Below are positions 46,851 to 58,232 of a DNA stretch of 64,000 nucleotides, one piece after another (within the stretch, counting starts at the first letter, position 1; each line of letters opens with the position of its first letter). The position numbers were made by a program, and so were the translations under genes. Origin of the DNA: Maratus speciosus (Eukaryota > Arthropoda > Arachnida > Araneae > Salticidae); assembly GCA_963932465.1 (NCBI GenBank), contig OZ010800.1, positions 99,033,307 to 99,097,306 of the forward strand. Reading direction: 5' to 3'. The notes under the pieces were generated by a model, which saw only the letters and a list, made by a program, of their open reading frames with translations, was not told the DNA's origin and did not search any database.

Positions 46851-49512
46851 TCTTATTTCTAGTGGGGTCCCTGTATTGGAATTATTATTGCAATATGCGG
46901 CCAAGTTTCTATCATTTTATATATTTAAATAGTTTTTGGCGCTATCTAGCGAGTGTTTTTATAAGTGAAAGATTGTTTTTATTGGAATAGATTAAAAAAA
47001 AAAAAACTTAAAATTTCAAAACAACACCAAAAATATTGTCATTAAATTGATTGGACCAAAAAAAGAAATGTATTTATTATTATTAGTTTCATTTATGAGT
47101 ATTTTTTTTTCTTAAATAATTCAGTTGATTTAAAATGAAAAATAATTAGAGACACTTATAAATGTAAAATAAATACAGAATTTCTTTTAAGTAAATACGT
47201 TGAACAATGTGATTTATAAAATGCAGTATTTTTTTTTTATAATCCGATTCATTTATGTATATATTTTCTTTTTCTTTTTCTTAATCAATTCAATTATTTC
47301 AAAGTTAACAATATTTACAGTATGTATTTATTTACTTGTTTCCATATTGATTTACAAATGTGCAACTTTTTTCACTTTAGATACGCTTTAAACCAAAATG
47401 ATATCCTTAAAACAGCAAAAATGTACAAATTCAAATTAGTCGTACCGAGTTCTGATCTTTCGTATATAAAACTAAGGCTTTTGACCAAGCTACAAATAAT
47501 GCGATAAATTCTGTAAAATAAGGTTCCGCAACGAAGCGTAAATGTTTTCTTCTTTTTTTTTGCATAACAAAATTTTAATTTTCATAACAAAATAGATGGT
47601 TATTGTTGTCCGAATTCTCTGATATTTTAATGAAGTACATATAACTAAAACCAAGCTTTTTTTAAATGTTCATAAAATATGCATATTTAAGAGGGAAAAC
47701 GTTTAACCGATATGCCTCGGTTTCTAATTTTTGTTTGTCGAAGTTTTCACACATTTTATTTTGTAAAGAAATGTTTTTACCTGTCAGAACGTAGTTGTAG
47801 GTGACGTAAATCTGAACAGTTGAGATGTTGTAAAAATAATGTGTTAAAATACGGACGTTCAGTTACTTTTAGTGTAGTAAAAATATCCTCTACATGAGGC
47901 GCTAAGTGACCTGCGTTTGACAGTGTTTTTGCAGTATTTAAAATTCATATTTAAAAAAAAATAATTACACCATCCATTTGAAAAAGTTTTCCGCTTTATA
48001 AGACTATTTTTGGTTTGTTTGCACCTTTAAAATTAATACACTTTTTTAATTTATTGTGGCATTTGTGACGTAAGAATACGGTATTTCATAGCATGCCTTC
48101 CGTTTTTAACTTTACTAAGCAGTTTGGACGATGGTAGTTGATGAATAATGACAAAATACGAATTAATGACGAAATATTTTTTTTTTCGTTCTTCATTTTC
48201 GACCAATACGTGTATAAGTCTTCAGCGCATGCGTCACAGATTTCCCCATCTCCCAACGATCGAGATGACTTTTTTATAAGATTAATTTACAGTTACCAAT
48301 TAATAACTCAAATAATTATATGAATTTTGGAATTCTGAGGCTCAAGTACATTAGGAGAGGCCCAGTACTATTTTCACAAACATTTTGAGCCTCATACGTG
48401 TCGTAGATTTTGCTAGCCATCGCAGAAACTCACACAGAGCAATTTGTTTTTGTTTTTTTATTAGCATAGATAAAGTTTATAGCCGACAGTATTTGTATAG
48501 CAAGTTGCAGCAGTCACGTTAATATAGCTAGTTGCAGCCAATATTATTTAGATACCACAGTTTCGAAAAGAGTGTTGTTCTTCGAGAGATTTGATGACAA
48601 CAGCCGACACACAAAACCTTAGCTACTGACTCATGTTTTACCAATCAGCACCTGCTAGCGGAGTGACATCAATGCTTTTATGCTGAGAAGCCAAAGAAAA
48701 TGGCGAATAAACTGAAACGCTATTTTTAAACGCGGATGAAAAATGTGGAAAAGCACTTTTTTCACAAAAACGAGCAAATTGTAGAGCAAATAAAAAAAAA
48801 GTAATGGTGAAATATCAGAATTCCAGAAATAAATAATTTTAATAGATTTCATACCCGGAATTTATGATTGAAATAAAAAGTGAAAGTCCTTGAAATAAAA
48901 TAATAACATGTGAAATGTTTTTTTATAGCTTTTCAAAGATAAATAAAATAATAATATAAGCATTTTAAATAGAAATGTATTAATTTTCGGCCAAAATATC
49001 GATTTTTTAATTTTGGTATAATATAATAGCCGGATTCTTTATCTTTCCAAATCTGTTTGAATTTTGTTTATATCTTATTTAGAAGTCAAGTTATTGCCAT
49101 TTTAAAATTACTAAGTATCAGTATTTTGAAACAGAAAGTATCGTTCTGCTCACCCGCAGTCAGCTGAAGTGTTTGCTTACGTTTAGTTTTGTTTTAATAT
49201 GAACTTCAAAACTCGTTTTTTTATTTATTATAAATTTCAAACTAATTAGAAAGAAAGTTTTAAAGCACAGATTTTGAATGTGGCAGCATAAGTTTTCTAA
49301 AAACTTTTGGCAACAAGTTCAAAGCGTCTTTTACAGTTAGATTTTGAATTAAATTTTGTTTTTGCGTTTTCTGAAAATCAAATTTTTAACATTTTATGTT
49401 TACGCAAAACATCATAACGGAAAAAATTATGGATGAATCTCTTTCAATTTTTTTGTATGCTTTGCAAAGTGCAATAAAGGGAATGAATTACACTCGTAAA
49501 AGCAAGTGTGTC

Positions 49513-49555
<43 letters not shown>

Positions 49556-50072
49556 TTATTGAAAAAAATTCCAATTTGCAATAAATTTTCAGTAATTTTT
49601 GCTTCATCACAGATTAACTTTCTATATAGTTTTAAATATTTGACTCACAAATATGAGAGTAGTTCATTCCCTAGAAAAAGGTTTAATAATTATAATAATA
49701 CTTACCTAATAAAAATATCTTGATTTAAAGTTGAGTTATGATGATTTGCGGAAACGATTATTTTCGCTGTTTTTTGCTTATTTTTTCCCCAAAACATAAA
49801 AAAATAATTTGAAATGTATAACTTTTTTCTGTTTTATTTTACTTTTTTAATCACATCATGATATGCAATAAAAAAAAAGGCATATTTTAATATAATTTTA
49901 AAAAAGCCCTCCAAAGGTATTCGGATACCTTAAAGTAAATTAATGATTGTAATATGTTTTAATATAATAAATAACTAATTAAACTAAGTTTAAAGAATCA
50001 TGTTAGATAGAAATATTTTATGGAAAATTTTAGTGAAGCGCACAAATTTACTTTTATTAATATATATATATA
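46851..50072. other. AT-rich stretch with no recognisable gene
   Basis: About 3.2 kb, the longest interval without a recognisable element. ORFs are short (up to 65 codons) and featureless. A T40 run lies at 49515-49554. The part at 47870-48760 is somewhat less AT-rich and may be old unique DNA. If host regulatory DNA is present anywhere in the window, this is a candidate place, but nothing shows it. Confidence 0.4.
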
Positions 50073-51544
50073 GGGTAACTTGAGGTGAGATGCCGTGTTG
50101 TACAAGATGCCGTATCACGTAATTTTCATATGCACAGGCGATGTAGGGAAACGCTGCTCAGTTGTAAGGAAGACGCTTCCCTAGTGATTCTTTAATTTCC
50201 CTTTGCATTCTTTTTAAAAATTCTTAAATGGTACTTTTTATTGCTATTTCGTCTTAACACTTCTGGTAAGTATCCAAAATCTTTTACGTGACTCATTTAT
50301 TTGCCTATATAAGTCTTAGTTTAAACACGAGATAAATAAATCTGATGTTTTTAGAGAGTACTGGTACCTGGCCTTTCTGCAAAGCATAAATAGTGGCCAG
50401 TTCTCGCTTTTTCAAGTCGGTGGGGGGCACCGGCATCTTGCCCAATACTTTGGAGTGAGTCGAAGACAATTTGTTGGGGAATGATGCCGGTTGTTTACCC
50501 TTGGGGTAAGATGCCGGTTATTTTCCGTTGCGGTCGAATGCCTGGTTGTTTCTTTATTGTTTATATTACTCTTAGCTATTAATTAACTTGTCAGAAATTT
50601 TAATGAGATAATTTAAGTCAGTGATCAAATCATTATTTTAATTAACTGATTAAAAAAATTATTGAATAAAATTATAAATTTTCTATATGTTTAAAAAAAC
50701 ATAAGGAAATATTAAAATCTAATGCGAACATAATTTGAAAAGTTTCTATGTGTATTTTGCCTTATAAATTAATTCTATTTGCCTTATAATTTTTTTTTAA
50801 TAATTTATAATTTTAATCATTGTTAAAAATTTCATTTTAAATGCAGTTATAAATAATTTTAATAAATGTTAATATCGATAGCATATAATATAGTTTTAGA
50901 TAACTAGAGGTTTCTGCCCGGTATGAGCTAAGCTCACCAACCTCAATCCATGCATCCCAGACTCTAAGAACAAGCTAATTTGATCTGCTTTGAAAAGATT
51001 ACGGAAGATTAAACAACAAGTGGTCATCTCCTGCAATTAGATTTCCATTCATTCCCCTTTGGCTGAGGGATTTTAGGACATAATCAATTGCTGTCGAAAC
51101 AGCTAACTGCAACTTTCGTGATTGATTAAATAAGATCAACACAACCATTTAAAATTAACTTGTATAAAATGGATAAGTAAGCAATTTTATAAAATTTATT
51201 TTAAATTAGACATTTTAAGTATCTTTTAAATGTGACGTAATTTTAACCAATGGTTTTTTTCTCATTTTAATATTGAAATAAAAATAAATTTAAAGGCCTA
51301 TAAAAGCCAAACTGAATCGGTGTGACAATAGCAACTGCGAATTTTCAGTTGTCTCAAGACTATCTAAAAAGGAATTATATAAGAACTCAACGGGTAGAAA
51401 GACAGAATCCTCAACTGACGATGATATGAATGATGATTAAATTCCCTCCCAAGATTCAGAACACGGGGATTTTTTTTTTTAAGTGAATGAGAATTATTGT
51501 TCAGAGTGTCTAGCAGAGTGCAATAAAACCTCGGAAAATTGTTA

Positions 51545-53036
51545 TAGGGTCAATCCATTTCAAGTGGTCCAGAAAATCATCAATTCGTTGCTTGATCATT
51601 AAAAAAAAATCTGAAATTTTTTGTACAACAACCCTAACATGATGGAGGTTCAAAATGACTATTATTTTAATTTTATTAATTTTTGTTTCTGCATGGCGGC
51701 CATCTTTGTTTCATCGTCTGCAGCAATTTTCTCACAAGAAGGGTTTACGGAATTGTAAATAATTCCTCGTTTATTTATCCAATTCAACTGCGGATGAAAG
51801 CAATTTGTACAGAATACATTGGGCTACAAATTTGGTAATGGAGTAGTTTCCGAAACTAACTGCTTATTGTTAAAATTTAAGCAGAAAGTTTCAGTTTTTT
51901 TCCAAAATTTGTCTGTTTACAAGAGGAATTTTTTTTAGCAAGGAATACTGTCAACATGACATAATGTTTTTTACAAATAGGCCGAAAGTACTTGTACTCA
52001 CACGCCGAGTTCCAGATCGAAGACTTGCTTTCTCTTCGCTAAAAAAATCCAAAATTTTTCAAAAATGTCGAAAATCGCACTTTTCAGGTTTTGATATCTC
52101 TGGTGGGGCACGAGATAAAAATCTGAATATTTTTTTCATAAGAGTATTGTATAGTAGTGTTATGAACAAATAATTTCAGGATGGAGATTTGCCAACAAGC
52201 TAGGAAGTGGCAAGGGCAACATGTCAAAACAATACTTCCAAACTATTGTTTTGTTGTAGTCACAGCTAAGTATTTATCACAGAGTGTCATTTAAATTAAT
52301 GTTTTTGATTATCTTTAAATAATAGTAACAGAAAATAAAGCCCTTTGCAAAGCTTAGAAATTAATTTAAAAAATAATTATGCCTAAAGCCATACATTGTG
52401 TATGCTTTCAGTAATTTTTGTTGTAAGCAATTTTAGTAACTAAAAGAAACCTCGGCACTTTTACATAAAGAAAAAAAAAATATACAACACCTGAGACAAA
52501 AACAAGATAGGGAAAAAGAAAAGCTGTTAATGTTGTCATACTGGTTGAGACATGATCAAACATGTCAAAACACATTCTTGCTTGTTGGCTCAAAAACCAC
52601 AATTTTGATCTTTCTCAAAATTTTATTTGAAGGAACCTTGTCATCTCTTGATAACTTGATTGAAGATCTTTGCCCTGCTGGCTCATAGAAATATACTTTG
52701 AAATCACTATGTGCAAGTTTCAATTCATTAATAATTCCTAGCTTACTTCTTATGCAAAAATGTGGTTTTTCTGCAGTATAAATTTTGAAAAGGCTTTGGG
52801 TATCTTTACTTTCTGAAAATTACTTGAGGCTGATGCATGGTGACATCGCATAATGTTTCATTTACAGGAACATACTTATGGTAGGAACAAATTTCAGGGA
52901 CTGGCAAGCAGCATTAAAATTGTGGTTTTTAAACCAATAAGCAAGAATGTGTTTTGACAATTTGATCATGTCTCAACAAGTATGCCACCCTTAACAGCTT
53001 TTCTCTTTCCCTATTCTGTATTTGTCTCTCGTCTTG

Positions 53037-53072
<36 letters not shown>

Positions 53073-53975
53073 AAAGTGCTGAGGTTACTTTTAGTTACTA
53101 AAATTACAACAAAAATTACTGAAACCATACAAAATGTAGGCCTTAGGCATAATTATTTTTTTAATTAATTGCAAAAGGCTTATTTTCTGTTACTATTATT
53201 TAAAGATAATCTAAAAAATAAATTTAAATGATACTCTGAGATAAATACTTAGCTGTGACTAGAACAAAACAATAGTTTGGCAGTATTGTTTTGACATGTT
53301 GCCCTTGCCATATCTCAGCCTGTAGTCAAATCTCCATCCTGAAATTTTTTGTGCATAACACTATCATACAATACTCTTACCAAAAAAAATTTCAGATTTT
53401 TATCTCGTGTCCCACCTGAGATATCAAAGTCTAAAAAGTGCGATTTTTCTCATTTTTGAAAAAAATTGGGATTTTTTTAGCGAAGAGAAAGCAAGTACCA
53501 GATCTGGAACTCGGCATGTGAGTACAAGTACTTTTGGCCTATTTGTAAAAAAAAAAAAATGTCATGTTGACAGTATTCCTTTGTAGAAAAATTTCCTCTT
53601 GCAAACGGACAAATTTTGAAAAAAACTGAAAATTTATGCTTAAATTTTACCAATAAGCAGTTAGTTTCGTAAACTACTCCATTACCAGATTTTTAGCCCA
53701 ATGTATTCTGTACAAATTGCTTTAATCCGCACTTCAATTGGATAAATAAACGATAAATTATTTAAAATTCCGTAAACCCTTCTTGTGAGAAAATTGTTGC
53801 AGACGATGAAACAAATATGGCCCCCATGCACAAACAAAAATTAATAAAATTAAAGTAATAGTCATTTTGAACTTCCATCATGTTAGGGTTGTTGTACAAA
53901 AAAAAATTCTGATTTTTTAAAAAATGTCGAGCAACCAGTGCTGGATCACTTTAAACCTATGGGATCAAGTGCATT
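51545..53975. repeat. Giant inverted repeat with ~1.05 kb arms
   Basis: The left arm 51545-52612 and the reverse complement of the right arm 52913-53975 match along their whole length. Examples are TCTGAAATTTTTTGTACAAC / GTTGTACAAAAAAAAATTCT, CGTCTGCAGCAATTTTCTCA / its complement near 53795, AGTACTTGTACTCACA near 51988 and 53517, CAACATGTCAAAACAATACT near 52217 and 53286, and ACATTCTTGCTTGTTGGCTC near 52571. The ~300 nt loop is unique. Arm identity looks like 80-85 percent. The right arm has a (TA)n(TG)n run at 53037-53072 that is not in the left arm. Transcription through it would give a long hairpin RNA. Confidence 0.85.
53037..53072. repeat. (TA)n(TG)n microsatellite
   Basis: TA run followed by a TG run, inserted in the right arm of the inverted repeat. 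Confidence 0.95.
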
Positions 53976-54658
53976 CAATGAAATTGTTGTTTATATAAAA
54001 GCTGCCCAAAGTTCCGAAAAAAATGTGCAATTTGTGGCAGCTATATTGCTAAAAAAAACAAATGGGCATATGAAAAACATTAACAAAATAGCTTGACTCT
54101 AAAGCATTTTATCACAGTGGCTTTGCCGTAGTTAATCTTGTTATAATGTTTAAAAATAGGCATACTTAAGAGACATAATTCTTTGAAACGTTAAGTAGAA
54201 CATAATAATCAATAAATATTACACAACCAAATATATTATCATAACATAAATAATCATATAACAAGTAAATATTAGTTTGTTCTTTTATTATATTGCCAAC
54301 GTTTGTTACATCAATATTTTTGTAATTTCCTATTATTAAGTAAGTTAACAAGTGTAGTATGTCTAAAATAGTAAAGTTACTTTTATTCGTCCCATTATGT
54401 TTTATACTATTTCACAAAAATTTTGTTTACATCGAAACTCCATAAAGCATCTTACCCTTAGATAGATGGCCAAATGCATGTGTTTGCAAAAACGAATTTT
54501 TCGATTCTTTCTGTAGCATCTGAAAAATGAAACAAGTTTTTAATTATACATAAGGGCCTGAACTTTAACAAGAAATCAATGAATTTCAAATATAAACATC
54601 AGGCAATTTTTTAAAACAATTCAGTCAAAAACTACAGCCTCTTCACCCAATCTACCCT

Positions 54659-55728
54659 ATATATATGTGTGTGGGGGGGGGGGTGGATTTGTGTGCAAGC
54701 GAATACTTCTTACTAAACTAATTTTATATCATAAGAGTAATCTTTTCATTCATACATTCTCAGGTAAATAAGCAAATATAAAATTTTGTATTGCGCGTAT
54801 CATAAGAGATAAAACATATCGTTGGGGGGGGGGGGGGGGGAGAGAACCGTAATGCTTATCAATCATGGGTATGCATAATATAAAATATAAAAATAAATGC
54901 TGAATACTGAAATTTAATAGGCTTTGTTGCACTATTACATTCTAAGTACATACCAAGTTTCTAGTCTCTATCTTAATTTATTTGGTAGGTATAGTGTTTA
55001 AATTCGCGGCTTCATAAAGTCATAAGTTTTAAATGTTCTATTATTGAATTGCGTAAAAGAAGCATCCTTATAACGACAAAAATAATAGTCATATTAACTA
55101 ACAGTTTACTGCGTCGGATTAAGCATCTTATTTCTAATTAAAATATATATTTGATTTGAAATTTTAATGAAATACAGTGTCATGAAACATTGAAGAGTGT
55201 GGAAAATAAGATTACAAATATCTTGGCTACTAATTATCCGGCCGACTTCCTTCTTTATGCAAAATTTGTGCTTTTTACTTTCTTTCATATTCCCACATTA
55301 AAATAAACAATTTTTTTTTATACATATCTTTTATCAGAACGAATATTTCGAGATTCTGAGAAAAGTAGTTCCGGATAATCGAGGTTACTGAAATTCAAGA
55401 GACGTCTTCTCATTATTATTTACTAAGTACAAAACAGATGTCAAGTTTCTATTTCAATATTTTTCGAGAGATAGAGCGTTCACAGACACATGTGAAGACT
55501 GACGGACAGCATTTTTTTTTAAATAAAAATATAATTTTTGGAATCTCCAGTATCTGAAACTTGTAAATCTTTTTTTTTTCTTTCTTTTAACGATTAGAAT
55601 ATACTACGTATGCAGTGTAATTAAAAATGAAAATGCTTACGTTTGCTAATGGAATGAAGTAACATTTTCTCCATAAGAGAAAATCTGTTTATTTATTATA
55701 TCTATTTATTTATAATATCTTTATTTCT
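54659..55728. other. AT-rich stretch with G runs
   Basis: It holds a G run near 54674-54682 and a G17 run at 54824-54840. No gene or ordered repeat was seen. The G17 run may be a sequencing-difficult site. Confidence 0.45.
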
Positions 55729-56000
55729 TTATTTATCTGTCAATAATAGAATAAAATAACATGAAATGTGTAGCGGTAGTAAAATGTCAAATATCACAAT
55801 TCCCGATATCCGAAGCATCCATACCTCCCCACAGAAGCACGCCGCCATCGCGTGCTTTTCCGTGCGTGCCACATTTTCCCCATCGAAATCTATATTCGGC
55901 TTTATATACTCGTAAATTTTGCTATTACGTCCAAAACGATTGACCTTCGATTCGTCTGCAAAACATAACATCAAGCCAGAAATGTGGTGGGTAGGTAAGG
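55729..56000 (-). pseudogene. Tc1/mariner transposase fragment
   Basis: The minus-strand frame reads LCFADESKVNRFGRNSKIYE then a divergent stretch and EKHAMAACFCGEVWMLRISGI. This matches the first catalytic block of Tc1-type transposases (FSDESKxNxFG...KHGGGSVMVWGC...GxGxL). The first catalytic aspartate is present. The glycine-rich KHGGGSVMVWG block is heavily altered. Neither the DNA-binding half nor the second and third catalytic residues are visible nearby. No terminal repeats were found, so this is an isolated fragment. Confidence 0.6.
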
Positions 56001-56832
56001 GCTATTATTCGCTTATCATACACGCGAAAAAAAAAAAAAAAAAAAAAAGCTTCGGATTCCGACTATTTTCAAATGTCTTTGTATAATTATAGATATATAT
56101 TTATTTTTTTAATATAAGATTTACGTGATAAATAAAATAGTAAGTCATAAAAATTATAGTCCGGAAATAAGAGTCTTTTGGCTTTTTCCTTCTTTTTTTT
56201 GTCAATTTCTTTTAAACTCTTTGTATTATTATTTTATTAAGAACTGTTGCTTGAACTAAATTAAATTTGACTTGTGATGTCACTACTCATTAAAAGCTTT
56301 TACATGATAATTATTTTATTTTGGTTCAGTGAGCGCTTCTACCTATAACAGAATAAAATATTTAGTACGAGTATCATGATCAAGGAAATTATCACAGGGC
56401 TACCACAAGCGACTATCTTCTATTTCTATTTCGCACCACTTTTTCAAAACAAAAGCCATTTACATATGCTTTGACAACATTTGCAAGAGAAACATACTAC
56501 AAAATTTATTTGTTTTACATAGTGGTGCGAACAGAGTATAATAATTGCCGCATGCGGCAGCCCTGTAGTATCAGTTGCACAGCTATCAGAGCGTGTTCAG
56601 ATTTATTTTGCGGCGCTGAAACAGTATTTATGGAGTTCAGATGCCAAGATTGTATTCTAAAACGGTTGTTTTGAATATTTATTGAAGAACATAATAATAA
56701 ACAATGCCAGGAAGTAAGTGTGATTGTTGTAAAATCTGGCGAAAAAACAGTGATTTTCATATATCTTACTAACAGAAAAGTTATATCAATACTTAGAAAT
56801 ACTAAAAACTGCGATCTATCGAGTGGTTCTAA
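56001..56832. other. AT-rich stretch with no recognisable feature
   Basis: It starts with an A21 run (56028-56048). ORFs at 56471-56674 and 56515-56862 lie on opposite strands over the same DNA and have no family features. Confidence 0.4.
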
Positions 56833-57502
56833 CAAGGGAACCACTTTAGGTGTTGCTCTCACCTAGTATTGAAACCTGGTGCATTTTAAAGCTCTATATT
56901 AGGAAGTTTGGGAATCGATAAAATTTTTTTGTTAAAATAATATTTTTTGATTTTACAGCAGATTAACTTTCTGAAAATGCAATTTTCGAGACCACTTTTC
57001 GGGCTGTTAAAGTAAAAGTTAAAAAAAAAAAAAAAGTTAAAAATATAAATTAGTCAATAATAACTATAAAATGTTGAAAAAAGTTTTAAAATTCCTTCAA
57101 GAACCTACGAAATTGATTTAAAAAAACACAATATTAAATTTACATATTTGGCGGGGAAAGATTGGCGTCTTTTTCGTCCCGTACAGTTTTCCGGCAACCC
57201 TAGCTCACTATTTTCGCTACGCACCGTGTTGTAATGGTTTGGACGTAAACCTATTACAAGTATAAAGAATGGAGTTATAAAGCTACTGAAAATTTTGAAG
57301 TGCCATATCTGGCGACTTAACTCTCTTTTGGTGTAAAATTAACAAATAAAAATCCAATAATAAAAAATTATAAATATAAAAAAATATATAAATATGATTT
57401 TAACAAAGAATTTTTATCGGTTCTCTAACTTTTATGCATAGGGTTACAAAATGCACCAGGTCTCGATTCTAGGTGCGAGCAACACCTAAAGTGGTTCCCT
57501 TG
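56833..57502. mobile_element. MITE with 60 bp inverted ends and TAA duplication
   Basis: CAAGGGAACCACTTTAGGTG, TTGCTC at 56833 is matched by the reverse complement ending at 57502 (GAGCAACACCTAAAGTGGTT, CCCTTG). Beyond that both have CACCTAG-ATTGA-ACCTGGTGCATTTT. TAA flanks both sides (56830-56832 and 57503-57505), as in PIF/Harbinger-type elements. The 670 bp interior is non-coding. Confidence 0.85.
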
Positions 57503-57569
57503 TAAGTTGTGCTCTAAATGCAGATCATATTAATTTCGTGCACTTAGGTCTCGAAATACTCCTATTTCC

Positions 57570-57963
57570 TCTTCTGTGGTAACAATAATTCATCGTGCGT
57601 CAACGAGTACTGCGGACGGTACCGCAAATAAGAAATATAATTTACATTTATCAATACCATGTTGTCACAACACTAACGCATGTTTTATAATATGTAAGTT
57701 TAAGAAGTGCTTCGTGACAGTATCAAAAGCAGTTCAACGACAGGCCGATATAGAAACTGGAATCTATATTTCGTAGGGAAAACGATGCTGTAAAACTCAT
57801 ATTAGGGGATGTATTATCAGTGAGTGGGCTCTGCAAGCTTTAAGCTCTGTAAGTGAGAATACATCAATGTATGAAAAATATATCGAAGGTCTTTTAAACG
57901 ATCCCAGAAAGGCAGCGAAGAAGAGAGGTTTCAATTTTAACACACCAGGACAGCTTTCCTAAA
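57570..57963 (+). pseudogene. N-terminal fragment of a DDE transposase-like gene
   Basis: The frame reads CFVTVSKAVQRQADIETGIY, IS, then an in-frame TAG, then GKRCCKTHIRGCIISEWALQ, ALSSVSENTSMYEKYIEGLL and NDPRKAAKK to a TAA at 57961. The RCC-x2-H block followed by an EALQ helix and a spaced LL-D-R motif resembles the N-terminal region of the arthropod transposase family whose C-terminal half is found at 63100-64000. The middle of such a gene is not visible between them. The two pieces could be one copy broken by insertions or two separate copies. Assignment is by memory of the family. Confidence 0.4.
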
Positions 57964-58111
57964 CCCATTATCATACTCTCATGAGTATATCCATGTGTGA
58001 ACTAGTAAAGTCCAAAATGTGTTCCTCGAAATAGAGGTAATTTCGAACTCGCCTGTTACAATGTTAAAAATTTCAGTAAAAGCAACACACACACACACAA
58101 AAAAAAAAACG

Positions 58112-58232
58112 AGACTCTCTGTAAATGTACACTAGTTCTCGGTTAAATGCATTCGATTGAGTTTCTCGGTCTAGACTCTGTAAACTTACACAAGTTCTCG
58201 ATTCAATGCCTTCGATTGGGTTTCACGGTCAT
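58112..58232 (+). repeat. Two ~60 bp direct repeats
   Basis: GACTCTCTGTAAATGTACAC-AGTTCTCGGTTAAATGC-TTCGATTGAGTTTCTCGGTC at 58113-58172 is followed by a second copy to 58232 with about 15 percent differences. A (CA)n run lies just before it (58086-58099). Confidence 0.7.

Larger units (their letters stand above)
50073..54658. mobile_element. 4.6 kb element with GGGTA ends, TA flanks and GATGCCGG motifs
   Basis: The left end GGGTAACTTGAGGTGAGATG (50073) and the reverse complement of the right end (GGGTAGATTGGGTGAAGAGG, from 54658) are similar over ~20 bp; both sides run into TATATA. Internal motifs repeat near the ends: AGATGCCG near 50088 and 50105, GGCATCTTGCCC near 50432, GATGCCGG at 50483 and 50510 (as GGGGTAAGATGCCGG) and, inverted, GCATCTTACCC near 54448. 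The interior carries a giant inverted repeat (51545-53975) and no coding region. It fits a non-autonomous element of a TA-targeting superfamily; the (TA)n surroundings hide the exact duplication. Confidence 0.6.

Noticed and set aside
50101..50540. Possible host promoter or exon with repeated GATGCCGG
   Set aside because: The motif also appears inverted near the other end of a TA-flanked element, so it is better explained as part of the element.
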